Shown here in pieces: positions 32,851-41,258 of a stretch of DNA of 44,342 nt; position 1 is the first letter of the stretch; the number at the start of each line of letters is the position of its first letter. This stretch comes from Deltaproteobacteria bacterium. Lineage in GTDB: Bacteria; Myxococcota_A; UBA9160; JAJDAL01. The DNA is taken from assembly GCA_029261875.1 (NCBI GenBank), contig JAJDAL010000058.1, positions 1 to 44,342 of the forward strand, in the 5' to 3' direction. A model generated the notes under the pieces. It saw nothing but the letters and a program-made list of their open reading frames with translations, was not told where the DNA came from and did not search any database. Both the position numbers and the translations under genes were made by a program.

Positions 32851-33971
32851 GCCTGGCGTGGTGCTTCTCCATCCTCGCCATGGCGTGGATTGGCTTTGCC
32901 TATCTGGGCTACCCGCTGGGTCTCTGGCTGCTGACCCGCTTGGGCGGGCGGCGGGATTTTCCGCCGCTGTCGGCACCGCCGCCGATTTCGATCGTGATTG
33001 CGGTTCACAACGGCGAGCACGAGTTGCGCGAGAAATTGGAGAGCACGCTTTCGCTCGCGTATCCCGGCGACGTCGAAGTCGTCGTCACGTCGGACGGTTC
33101 GACGGACGCCACCGAAAAAATCGCGGAATCCTTTGCTCCCCAGGGTGTGGTGCTGGTTCGCCATCCCGAGCAGCGCGGCAAGGAGGCCGCCCAGGCTGAA
33201 GCGATCCCCCACGCGTCGGGTGAGTTGCTCGTGTTCACGGACGTCAGTGCGCGGCTCGAGCCCGATGCCTTGACGGAGATCGTCAAACCTTTCGCGGACC
33301 CGAGCGTGGCCTGCGTGAGCAGTGAGGACGTGGTCGAAAGCGGGGGCGGGGAGGGGGCATACGTCCGTTTCGAAATGGCGTTGCGGCGCTTGGAGAGTCG
33401 CGCGACGACGTTGATCGGTGTGTCGGGCTCGTGTTTTGCCGCCCGTCGCCACGTGTGTGACCCTTGGCCAAAGGACCTGGCGAGCGACTTTCGAATTGCC
33501 CTCGAATCCGTGCGGCGGGGGATGCGTGCGGTGTCCGAGCCCCGCGCCCGGGCGCGCTTCGGCGCCACGCACGACACGGGCGCCGAGTGGACGCGAAAAG
33601 TACGAACCGTGCGGAGAGGGTTGGCGGTCTTGACCGCCTATCGCGAATTGTTGCATCCGAGATTCGGGCGCATGGCCTACACGCTATGGGGACACAAGGT
33701 TGCGCGTTTCACCTCGCCGTTCGCCTTGTTGCTCTTGCTGGGGGCGTCAGCCTGGGGAAGCGCCAAGGACCCGATGCTGCTCGCGCTGTTGGTTGGTCAG
33801 GCCCTGTTTTACGTCGGCGGATGCGCGGCCATCGGGGTGCGCGCTGCGTCGGCCTGGCTGCCCTTGCGATTGGCGGGATTCTTCTTGCTCGTGAATGCTT
33901 CCATTCTCGTTGCGTGGACTTACCACCTTCGCGGCGACCGGTCTGTCCGATGGCAACCGACCAAGCGCTAG
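32847..33971 (+). CDS. Glycosyltransferase, GT2 family, with membrane segments
   Basis: 374 residues. A membrane segment at the N-terminus (about 5-30) and two or three near the C-terminus (about 285-365) frame a cytosolic GT-A domain: 'ISIVIAVHNGEHELREKLEST', 'VVVTSDGSTDATEKIAE', and an acidic 'VFTDVSARLEPDAL'. This layout resembles polymerising or lipid-carrier-bound GT2 enzymes. GTG start overlaps the previous stop (GTGA). It overlaps the aminotransferase gene by 22 bases. Confidence 0.88.
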   Translation: MSLAWCFSILAMAWIGFAYLGYPLGLWLLTRLGGRRDFPPLSAPPPISIVIAVHNGEHELREKLESTLSLAYPGDVEVVVTSDGSTDATEKIAESFAPQGVVLVRHPEQRGKEAAQAEAIPHASGELLVFTDVSARLEPDALTEIVKPFADPSVACVSSEDVVESGGGEGAYVRFEMALRRLESRATTLIGVSGSCFAARRHVCDPWPKDLASDFRIALESVRRGMRAVSEPRARARFGATHDTGAEWTRKVRTVRRGLAVLTAYRELLHPRFGRMAYTLWGHKVARFTSPFALLLLLGASAWGSAKDPMLLALLVGQALFYVGGCAAIGVRAASAWLPLRLAGFFLLVNASILVAWTYHLRGDRSVRWQPTKR

Positions 33972-35128
33972 CCCGCAGCGCCGGGACACCTGCGCACGGC
34001 TGGTATCGGGTCCCGCCGGCCGGAGAGCGCTATTCCCTCGATCGACTGCGCGCCTTGCTGCGGACGAACGACCCGGACGCGGTACTTCGGCAAGAACTCG
34101 GATCCTGGCTCGAATGCGACCGCCTGAGCTGGCATCGTTCCGGACGCGAGGCCTTGCGCGTCGCCTTCCTGGCGCTCGCGGCGAAGACCGGCCGCCGGGA
34201 AGTCGTCGTTCCCGCGTATACGTGTTTCTCGGTTCCCGCCGCCGCGGTCGCCGCAGGGCTCCGGGTGCGGTTGGTGGACGTCGACTCGCGCGGTTGGATC
34301 GATCCCGCAGCCTTGGCGCGCGTCGACCTCTCGAACGCGGCCGCAATCGTGATCTGCAACCTTTTCGGATTCGCCGAGCCGGCGATAGCCACACGCGAGA
34401 TGGCGCGCGCGGCGGGCTGCGGGGTGGTGGATGATGCCGCCCAGGCGTACGGCGCGACGGCGCGCGACGGTCGCGCCGGGGGCCGCGGCGACGTCGGCAT
34501 TCTGAGCTTCGGGCGCGGGAAGCCCCTCTCGGGTTTGGGAGGCGGTGCGGTGGTCTGGAGCCAACTCGATCCGCCCGAAACGCACCCGGCACCGCCGGTG
34601 CGGCGAAGCTTCGGCATCTTGCAGGCGCTGGGCTACAACGCGGCACTCTCGCCCTGGATTTTCGGCGGGCTCGCATCCATCCCGTGGCTCGAGATCGGCC
34701 AGACCCCCTACGACACCGAATTCCCGCGCGGCGCCATTCGCGGCGACCATCTCGGCCTGGCGGCCAGTAGGGCCCGTGACGCCCGCGAAAGAGGGACCCG
34801 GCGCCGCGAGCGGGCCCTCGACCTGGCCAATCGCGCGGGAAACGGGGCCCTGGAAATGCTGCTCGATCCTTCCGGGGGACAGGGTGTCTTTCCGCGCCTG
34901 TTCGGCCTGGCGGAGGACCGGGACGCGGCCGCGGATTTCCTGGCCCGCTGGGGGAAGCTGGGTGCCAGTCGGCTGTATCCCAGCTCGCTCGAAGACGTCG
35001 GGGACCTGCAGTCCCAACTCGCGCACGCCGATGCATGTCCAGGGGCCCGAACGCTCGCGGACCGTGTGATCTCCCTCCCCACCCACCCCGGCGGGGGGGA
35101 AGATTCCCGGCGCTTCGGACTCGGCTGA
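33950..35128 (+). CDS. DegT/DnrJ/EryC1-type PLP aminotransferase-like protein
   Basis: 392 residues, PLP fold type I. 'VVVPAYTCFSVPAAAVAAGLRVRLVDVD' is the DegT-family cofactor region, 'VVDDAAQAYGA' (Asp161/162) contacts the pyridine ring, and Lys191 in 'LSFGRGKPLSGLGGGAVV' is the probable Schiff-base residue. Enzymes of this family amino-transfer to keto-sugars for amino-deoxysugar synthesis. The C-terminal third is divergent and rich in Arg/Asp. The ATG at 33950 overlaps the GT2 gene by 22 bases. Confidence 0.85.
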   Translation: MATDQALARSAGTPAHGWYRVPPAGERYSLDRLRALLRTNDPDAVLRQELGSWLECDRLSWHRSGREALRVAFLALAAKTGRREVVVPAYTCFSVPAAAVAAGLRVRLVDVDSRGWIDPAALARVDLSNAAAIVICNLFGFAEPAIATREMARAAGCGVVDDAAQAYGATARDGRAGGRGDVGILSFGRGKPLSGLGGGAVVWSQLDPPETHPAPPVRRSFGILQALGYNAALSPWIFGGLASIPWLEIGQTPYDTEFPRGAIRGDHLGLAASRARDARERGTRRRERALDLANRAGNGALEMLLDPSGGQGVFPRLFGLAEDRDAAADFLARWGKLGASRLYPSSLEDVGDLQSQLAHADACPGARTLADRVISLPTHPGGGEDSRRFGLG

Positions 35129-35179
35129 TTCGTGGTAGATTCACCGCGAAAACAATCCATGGTTTCGGAGATGCGATCG

Positions 35180-36319
35180 ATGGGTGGCGGGAACAATCAC
35201 AGTCTACCTCGCGTGTTGTACGCCGCGGCCCTCAACCCGTCGATCAAATTCGGGTCCCTGGAGGAGCAGGCCCTGGAACTCGCTTTGGCGTTTCGCGATT
35301 CCGGGGGGCTGTTTCTACCGCTCTTCGAATCTCCACCCACAGGCGATACGGCAGCGGCTTTTCTCGAAGCCGGCGTCGAGGCCGACGGCCTGGATCTGCA
35401 CGACTTTTCGTGGAGTCGTCTATCCCAGCTCCTCGCGTTGATTCGCAAACACCGAATCGATCTGGTGCATTGGAATTTCTACCACCCCATGAATCCCTAC
35501 GTGGCGGGCCTTTCCCTGCGCGCGCCGCACCTTCGCCACGTCCTGACGGATCACAATTCGCGCATCGCTTTGGACGATTCCGCGAAAACCGGTCTCGGCG
35601 GACGCCTGCGCGAGCTGTTTCTCCGACGCTACGCGAAGGTGTTCTGTGTCAGTGAATTCGTCCGGGACGCGCGTGTTCGGGAAGGCGGCGGGGATCGCGA
35701 AGTGGTTGCCACGCATTTCGTCAATACCGAGCGCTTCCAGCCGTGTCCCGAAACCCGGGCGCGTTTGCGGGCGAATTTCGACGGCGATTTCGTCGCCCTC
35801 GTCGTCGCTCACCTGATTCCCGAAAAGGGCGTCGACGTCATGCTCGAAGCCCTGGCGAAATTGCCGCCGGAATTGCGCGTCTGGGTGGTTGGCGAAGGCG
35901 TCTATCGAAATACCCTCGAGCGCATGGCGCGCGAACTCGGCGTCCGTGACCGAGTCGATTTCCTGGGATCGCAGGTCTACGTGGAGCCCTTCATGCAGGC
36001 CGCGGATTGCCTGGTCTGTCCGTCGCGCTGGGCGGAAGCCGCGGGTCTCGTGAACATCGAGGGACTGGCTTGCGGCCTTCCCGTGGTGGCCAGCCGCATC
36101 GGCGGGATTCCCGAAATCGTCGCTCACGATCGCAACGGGATCCTGGTCGAAGTGGGCGACGCGGGTGCGTTGGCGAATGCGCTGCAGCGCCTGATCGACG
36201 ATCCGGTGTATCGGGGGCGATTGGCGCAGCAGGCCCGCGTCGACGCGCTGGCAGCCTTTTCCGCCGAGGGTCGAATCGGGGACTACCTCGATCGGTATCG
36301 CGCGGTCGCACCTTCGTGA
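35180..36319 (+). CDS. Glycosyltransferase, GT4 family
   Basis: About 379 residues from the ATG at 35180, GT-B fold. 'NPSIKFGSLEEQALELAL' near the start, 'VAHLIPEKGVDVMLEAL' opens the donor domain, and the E-x7-E motif appears as 'WAEAAGLVNIEGLACG'. The start is uncertain: GTG 35132, ATG 35159, 35171 and 35180 are all in frame; only 35180 has a plausible ribosome site (TCGGAG, nine bases upstream). It is 51 bases after the aminotransferase, and the PhyH gene overlaps its stop by four bases. Confidence 0.88.
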   Translation: MGGGNNHSLPRVLYAAALNPSIKFGSLEEQALELALAFRDSGGLFLPLFESPPTGDTAAAFLEAGVEADGLDLHDFSWSRLSQLLALIRKHRIDLVHWNFYHPMNPYVAGLSLRAPHLRHVLTDHNSRIALDDSAKTGLGGRLRELFLRRYAKVFCVSEFVRDARVREGGGDREVVATHFVNTERFQPCPETRARLRANFDGDFVALVVAHLIPEKGVDVMLEALAKLPPELRVWVVGEGVYRNTLERMARELGVRDRVDFLGSQVYVEPFMQAADCLVCPSRWAEAAGLVNIEGLACGLPVVASRIGGIPEIVAHDRNGILVEVGDAGALANALQRLIDDPVYRGRLAQQARVDALAAFSAEGRIGDYLDRYRAVAPS

Positions 36320-37197
36320 AAACGGCGGAGTGGGTTGCGGAACTCGAACGCGATGGTGTGATCGTGCTGCCGGAATTGGTGCCGCGCGAGACACTGGCCG
36401 CCATACAGGCCGCATTCGAATCGCGCTTGGAACGGCTGCGCTGGAACGACGTCGACGGCTATCAGAAGACCGAGCCCTACCGTCACATGCTTCAAGATCT
36501 ATTGACTCTGGAGCAGGGATTCCTCGACGTCGCACTCCATCCCCTCGTCACCGAAATCGTGCGAAGTTACGTGGGTGATTCCTTTCAGCTGGTGGAGGCG
36601 AAAGGCTGGCGGTCGATCGCAACGCGACAAGGATTCCACGGCTGGCACGGCGATGCCTGGTACGACCCGACGCGCGTGCCCGGCGTCCCGCGCGAAGTCA
36701 AGCTGGCGTTCTACTTGACGGACGTTTCGAGCGGTGAGTTTCAATATTTGCGCGGGAGCCACCAGCGCGAACATCCGCGCGTGATTCCCGATCGCGAAAT
36801 CGCCGCCGAGGATCTCGCTCGCATCGCGCGGATTCAGGGGCCGGCCGGTTCGGCGTTCCTGTTCGACACGACGGGGTGCCATCGGCAAGGCGAGCCGATC
36901 CTCGAAGACCGCAACGCGTTCTTCTTCTGCTATCACGACCCCGCGATCCCGCTGCAAGCGGAGGATACGGCCTACAACCGCTACCACCCCTTGCTGCTGA
37001 ACGCCGCTTTTCTCGGAGGTTTATCCGAGGAAGATCGCCGTATTCTTGGATTTGGCGATCGTCGCAACTACATTCCCGGCTTCCAACGGGGGCGACGATT
37101 CGCGATGCAAGAAAAGCTGCAGAGAGGCTGGCTCGACCTCCAGGTTCGAATCGACGAAGTTTGGGGTCGCGTCCAGGCGCGACTCCGCCGCTCGTAA
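36316..37197 (+). CDS. Phytanoyl-CoA dioxygenase (PhyH) family protein
   Basis: 293 residues, double-stranded beta-helix. His111-Gly-Asp113 in 'FHGWHGDAW' and a distal His189 in 'TGCHRQGEP' are the Fe(II)-binding triad of PhyH-type 2-oxoglutarate dioxygenases; Arg198 or a nearby Arg could bind 2-oxoglutarate. It would hydroxylate a carbon of a sugar or lipid-linked intermediate. GTG start overlaps the GT4 stop (GTGA). PhyH members in glycan operons are known but poorly studied. Confidence 0.87.
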   Translation: MKTAEWVAELERDGVIVLPELVPRETLAAIQAAFESRLERLRWNDVDGYQKTEPYRHMLQDLLTLEQGFLDVALHPLVTEIVRSYVGDSFQLVEAKGWRSIATRQGFHGWHGDAWYDPTRVPGVPREVKLAFYLTDVSSGEFQYLRGSHQREHPRVIPDREIAAEDLARIARIQGPAGSAFLFDTTGCHRQGEPILEDRNAFFFCYHDPAIPLQAEDTAYNRYHPLLLNAAFLGGLSEEDRRILGFGDRRNYIPGFQRGRRFAMQEKLQRGWLDLQVRIDEVWGRVQARLRRS

Positions 37198-37215
37198 GCA
37201 AGGCCGCGCCGTGCC

Positions 37216-38442
37216 ATGAAGCTTCTGGTCCTCTCGCACCTGGTTCCCTATCCCCCGACCTCGGGCGTGGTGGCCCGTTGCTACAACCTGCTGCGCGAAG
37301 TCGCGCAACATCACGAAGTCCATCTCCTCGCGTTCAATCAGAGCCTCATGTTGCCCGGCCCCGAGCAAGTCGAAGCCGCCACGGAAGAGCTGCGGCGGTC
37401 ATGCGCCAGCGTGCGCGTTTTCGCGCTGCCCCACGATGCGACGCGCTGGCAGCAGGCCGCAATCTACGCCCGCAATCTGTTGAGTGCGGAACCCTATTTC
37501 TTTCCCCGATTCCGATCCGAGGCCTTCGCGCGCGCGGTCCACGACGTGATCGAAAAGCATTCCATCGACCTCGTCCAATGCGAAACCATCGCCATGGCGC
37601 CCTACGCCGAGGGCATCGCGGATCGCCCGACGCTCCTCGTACACCAGAACGTGGAATCGGATCTGTTGCGCCGCCGCGCGCGAAGCGAACGCAATCCGGC
37701 GTTGCGGGCGTTCTTTGGCCTGCAGGCCCCGCGCGTCGCGCGCTACGAAGACCGCTACCTGAAATCCATGTCCGCGCACGTGATGGTTTCGGAGGACGAT
37801 CGATCCCTGCTCGTGGGGCGCGCGCGGGGCGCGCGCGTGGTGGTGGTCCCCAACGGCGTGGATACCGCGTATTTTGCGCCGGGGCGCCCGGCCGAAGCGG
37901 CGGCGCCAGAGCTGATCTTCGTGGGCGGCATGTCGTGGTATCCGAATTCGGATGCCATCACCTGGTTCCTCGACTCCATCTGGCCCGAGATCCGCCGCCA
38001 ACGCCCGGACGTGCGGTTCACGGCGGTGGGGTCCCATCCGTGTCCCGCGCTCCTGCGCGCGGCCGAGGAGGACCCCGAGCACGTCGCCGCCCCGGGACTG
38101 GTGCCCGACATCCGCCCCCTGGTGGACCGCGCGGCGTTGTTCGTTTGCCCGTTTCGCGTCGGCGGTGGAACCCGCTTGAAGATCCTCGACGCCTGGGCGA
38201 TGGGGAAGCCCCTGCTCTCCACCGGGGTCGGATGCGAGGGGCTCGGCGCCGAAAACGGTCGCGATCTGGTGATCGCCGATGAACCGGGTGCGTTCGCGAA
38301 CGAGGCCGTCGCACTGCTCGGCGACGCTGCGCGCCGCCAACGGCTCGGGGAGCGCGGACGCGAGCGCGCCCTGGCAGAATACGCCTGGCCCGTGGTCGGC
38401 CGCGCGCTGCTCGATCTCTACGGCGAACTCACCGCCCGTTGA
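37216..38442 (+). CDS. Glycosyltransferase, GT4 family (exosortase/EPS-type)
   Basis: 408 residues, GT-B fold. N-terminal 'VLSHLVPYPPTSGVVARCYNLL' and the donor-side 'FVGGMSWYPNSDAITWFLDSIWP' together with 'FRVGGGTRLKILDAWAMGKPLLSTGVGCEGL' resemble the glycosyltransferase regularly found in exosortase/EPS operons. It is 18 bases after the PhyH gene, with a ribosome site weak to absent. After it comes a 204-base structured spacer before the O-ligase. Confidence 0.9.
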   Translation: MKLLVLSHLVPYPPTSGVVARCYNLLREVAQHHEVHLLAFNQSLMLPGPEQVEAATEELRRSCASVRVFALPHDATRWQQAAIYARNLLSAEPYFFPRFRSEAFARAVHDVIEKHSIDLVQCETIAMAPYAEGIADRPTLLVHQNVESDLLRRRARSERNPALRAFFGLQAPRVARYEDRYLKSMSAHVMVSEDDRSLLVGRARGARVVVVPNGVDTAYFAPGRPAEAAAPELIFVGGMSWYPNSDAITWFLDSIWPEIRRQRPDVRFTAVGSHPCPALLRAAEEDPEHVAAPGLVPDIRPLVDRAALFVCPFRVGGGTRLKILDAWAMGKPLLSTGVGCEGLGAENGRDLVIADEPGAFANEAVALLGDAARRQRLGERGRERALAEYAWPVVGRALLDLYGELTAR

Positions 38443-38646
38443 GAACCCCGGTCGCGAAGGGGAACCGAGACCTGGAGTCTCGGGTTGACACCCGTGGGGG
38501 CCGGGGTAAACCTGCGCCGGCAAATGGGCGATAAAACCACCACTGCTCTTGCGATTTCGTACCCCTCGAAGTACGGGGAGAGACAGCACGTCTAATCGAT
38601 CGAGCACACCGACCCCGGCTGGGGTCATCGAGGCCAGCAGGCAATC
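38443..38646 (+). promoter_or_regulatory. Structured leader upstream of the O-ligase gene
   Basis: This gap inside an otherwise tight operon holds several hairpins: CCGAGAC/GTCTCGG (38465-38471 with 38477-38483, 5-base loop), CGTAC/GTACG (38558-38562 with 38571-38575) and GACCCC/GGGGTC (38611-38616 with 38621-38626, 4-base loop). A TTGACA hexamer at 38485-38490 has no convincing -10 box. It could be an attenuator, an RNA regulator, or a new promoter region. It does not match the riboswitch consensus sequences I know. Confidence 0.4.
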
Positions 38647-39954
38647 GTGAGCGCGACTTCGACCCTGGCACCGGGAAGCATCCCGCGCGAGCCCGCCGAA
38701 ATCCCGGCGGGGAAGCGCCCCGCCAAGGCTCCGTTTCTCTTCTACGCGCTGCTCGCTTTCTTCGTGATGGACTATGTGCGGCCGCCCGTCCTGTCGGCCC
38801 TCAAGCTCCAGATGCTCTTCATCCTCGCGGTTCCCGTGCTCTGGCTCGGTGCCCGCGAGCGCCCCTGGTCGAAGAGCTTGACGCTGACCGCCGCGTTCAT
38901 CGCCATCGGGAGCTGCGCGATGCCCTTCGCGCACAATTATTTCAGCGTCTATATCTCCACCCGCATCATGTTCGGAAACATGATGGTGGCCCTCGCGATC
39001 ACCTGGGTGCTCGGTGACCTCGCGCTCTTCAAGAAGGCCATGTGGTTCTACGTCGGCATGATGACATTCCAGGCCCTGTACGCGATCGCAAGCGGCGGCC
39101 ATGGTCACGGCGACTTCATGGGCGACGAAAACGACCTGGCGCTGGGCCTCATTACCGCCTTTCCGTTTGCGTTTCGCGGTCTCCAGAACTTCTCGGGCAG
39201 AGCGCGTTTGTATTGTCTGGCCTCCACGGTATTGCTGGCGGCGGGCATCGTGGCGAGTAGCTCGCGAGGCGGTTTCATCGGCTTCGTCGCCGCAGGGGTA
39301 TTCTGCGTTTTGGTCGGAAAGGACCGGGGGCGCAACATCGCCATCGGTTGCGGGGCTGCGCTGATCTTCTTCATCGCGCTTCCCTCTACCTACAAGGAAG
39401 AAATCTCCTCCATCCAGGAAACCGATACCGGTACAGCGGAGACGCGCCTCTTCCTCTGGACCGCGGCCATCAACATGTGGAAGGATTACCCGATCTTCGG
39501 CGTCGGTCCCGGCAACTCCAAGTGGTGGGTGGGAACCTACCAGCCCGAGCCCACTGCGGGCGGGCTCTTCAAGGCGCGCCATTTCACCGAGCGCGATTGG
39601 ACCATGAAGGCGCTCCATTCGGTCTATTTCGAGCTGCTGGCGAGCCACGGATTGGTGGGCGTGGTGCTCTACACCTGGTTGGCAGTGACTTTCTTCACGG
39701 GGCTGGGATCCCTCCAGCGCCGAGCGCGGGCCCGCGGTCGGCCCCCAGATGTGGGCGAGGAGGTCGAATTCTACGCCCTGGCGGTCAAGGGCTCGATGGT
39801 GGGATTTATGGCCGCCGGAAGCTTCTTGTCCGTGCTCATGTACCCGTATTTCTGGCACCTGAGCGCCATGGCGGTGGCTCTGGAGCGCGCCGCGCAGAAA
39901 GAATTCAGTTCCGCTGGCCCGCTGCAACGAAAAGACGATGCTGCGACCGCCTGA
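38647..39954 (+). CDS. O-antigen ligase/polymerase-like membrane protein (exosortase-associated O-ligase type)
   Basis: 435 residues with about ten membrane segments and a large periplasmic loop (about residues 240-320). 'MGDENDLALGLITAFPFAF', 'SSSRGGFIGF' and 'YPIFGVGPGNSKWW' match the PEP-CTERM/exosortase-linked putative O-glycosylation ligase, a WaaL/Wzy relative. It would transfer the assembled glycan from undecaprenyl carrier to protein or lipid. GTG start at 38647 after a weak AGG; a structured leader precedes it. Confidence 0.88.
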   Translation: MSATSTLAPGSIPREPAEIPAGKRPAKAPFLFYALLAFFVMDYVRPPVLSALKLQMLFILAVPVLWLGARERPWSKSLTLTAAFIAIGSCAMPFAHNYFSVYISTRIMFGNMMVALAITWVLGDLALFKKAMWFYVGMMTFQALYAIASGGHGHGDFMGDENDLALGLITAFPFAFRGLQNFSGRARLYCLASTVLLAAGIVASSSRGGFIGFVAAGVFCVLVGKDRGRNIAIGCGAALIFFIALPSTYKEEISSIQETDTGTAETRLFLWTAAINMWKDYPIFGVGPGNSKWWVGTYQPEPTAGGLFKARHFTERDWTMKALHSVYFELLASHGLVGVVLYTWLAVTFFTGLGSLQRRARARGRPPDVGEEVEFYALAVKGSMVGFMAAGSFLSVLMYPYFWHLSAMAVALERAAQKEFSSAGPLQRKDDAATA

Positions 39955-40111
39955 GCGACTCGGGGTTTCCACCCAGGCGCCCGGGCGTCGTGATGCAAAT
40001 CACCCGGGCGCGAGGCGCGTGTCCCGATGCGTAGAAGGTCCGTCGCGACCACGATGAACCCATGCGGGTTGAAGTCCGCGCCGGTTGTCGATTTTGAAGG
40101 AGGAAGTCACG
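39955..40111 (+). promoter_or_regulatory. Structured leader with GNRA-capped hairpin upstream of the secreted protein
   Basis: A long inverted repeat GCGCCCGGG/CCCGGGCGC (39977-39985 with 40003-40011) surrounds an inner stem GTGAT-GCAA-ATCAC (39990-40003), i.e. a GNRA tetraloop-capped hairpin with a side bulge. A second hairpin, AACCC/GGGTT (40057-40061 with 40066-40070), follows before the GGAGG at 40099-40103. No T tract follows. It may be a 3' hairpin of the O-ligase message and/or a 5' regulator of the gene at 40112. Confidence 0.45.
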
Positions 40112-41146
40112 GTGATTGGTTCGAAGACCACGGCTCTTGCCGTTCTTGGGGTGTTGGGGATCTGCGTTGCCCCGACGATCGCGGCCGCAGCCGCCGAGGA
40201 GCGCTGCAACGCCCTGGGCCCTGCCTGCGTCTGTTCCGAGCCCCTCAATGCCAACCAGGACGTCGAAACGATGATCCACACCGACCCGGTGGACTCCGTG
40301 GGCGCCAAGCAGTGCCTGGGTGAAACCGGCGACGGGCGCGCGGTGTACTTCAAGAACGGAAGTCACGCGGTACGCCCCACCGGCGAAGCCGCTCTGCCGC
40401 CGGGACACACGGTGGACTGGGTTTGGGCCAAGACCGGCAAAGGGATCGCCCACGTCGAGGGCATCGACCAGACCTGGCGCCACGGCACCATGTGCATGCG
40501 CAGCTACCAGCGCTGGTCGCAGAATTACCAGAACCCGGGCCCCGGTGACCGCGTGAAGATCATCGCTTTCGGCGACACCTCGACGTCCCACGTGTTGGTG
40601 GTGAACTTCGAGTGGAATCCGGCGACGACTCCCAACAAGCTCCGCGGGGCCTTGACCTATGCGGGGTGGGGGGCCGACAAAGCGGTCTACATGAACGATT
40701 TCCAATTCCAGGACTGCAAAGACGCCTGGTGTCGCTTCGAGATCTGTCTCGACCACCGGGACGATGACACGATCGTTGCCCGCCACCGGATCAGTCAGGT
40801 GGGATCCACCAAACAGCGCACGGTCACGAACGTCGTCGAAAACAAGATTCCCGAGATCACCATCGGAAGGCCGTGGATCGCCGATGCGTTCACCCAATTT
40901 CCCGACGGGCTCCCGATGAGCAACATTCGTTACCTGTCCCATCAGATGCAGGCGCTCACCTATCCGGCCGACTCGAATTTCTGGATCGGACCCGCCCAGG
41001 AAATCGAGGGCAACATGGGTGACGTGCCGCCGTACATCGAACCGCCGCCGCAACCGGATCCGGAACCGGAGCCCGAACCCGAGCCGACTCCGGACCCCGC
41101 ACCCAACCCGTTGGGTGCACCCGGGCGCCCGTACCTGGTGCGCTAG
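40112..41146 (+). CDS. Secreted protein with Pro/Glu repeat tail
   Basis: 344 residues. Signal peptide at residues 1-28 (…APTIAAAAA). The mature domain (about 30-300) has several Cys pairs and beta-strand-like segments ('KVIIAFGDTSTSHVLVVNFEW'-type stretches; 'CRFEICLDH'), suggesting a jelly-roll or concanavalin-like fold; no active site is recognised. The C-terminus is an extended, probably disordered Pro/Asp/Glu tail (about 305-335) and ends 'GAPGRPYLVR', without the VPEP-x-transmembrane-Arg signal of an exosortase substrate. Position between the O-ligase and exosortase-like genes suggests a surface role. Start GTG 40112 follows GGAGG by eight bases. Confidence 0.7.
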   Translation: MIGSKTTALAVLGVLGICVAPTIAAAAAEERCNALGPACVCSEPLNANQDVETMIHTDPVDSVGAKQCLGETGDGRAVYFKNGSHAVRPTGEAALPPGHTVDWVWAKTGKGIAHVEGIDQTWRHGTMCMRSYQRWSQNYQNPGPGDRVKIIAFGDTSTSHVLVVNFEWNPATTPNKLRGALTYAGWGADKAVYMNDFQFQDCKDAWCRFEICLDHRDDDTIVARHRISQVGSTKQRTVTNVVENKIPEITIGRPWIADAFTQFPDGLPMSNIRYLSHQMQALTYPADSNFWIGPAQEIEGNMGDVPPYIEPPPQPDPEPEPEPEPTPDPAPNPLGAPGRPYLVR

Positions 41147-41258
41147 CCGCGCGGCGATCCTTTCTTCGCGGTGACCTCCGCGGTCGCCGCGAAGTGCCGC
41201 CGGCCCGCGCTATGGTGAACCCGGGCGGTGGTGTGCGACACATCGGGTGGGGGGCGTG

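Noticed and set aside
38443..38646. c-di-GMP (GEMM) or cobalamin riboswitch upstream of the O-ligase
   Set aside because: I compared the region with the GEMM-I core and the B12 box from memory and found only short coincidental matches; the paired stems do not fit either consensus.
37399..39972. 857-codon open frame on the minus strand, spanning the GT4 and O-ligase genes
   Set aside because: It runs antisense to two well-supported genes, its translation is His/Glu/Arg/Gln-rich and repetitive as expected from the reverse complement of high-GC coding DNA, and no domain is recognisable.
40112..41146. PEP-CTERM sorting signal at the C-terminus of the secreted protein
   Set aside because: No V-P-E-P motif followed by a membrane helix and Arg cluster; the tail is Pro/Asp/Glu-rich and hydrophilic.
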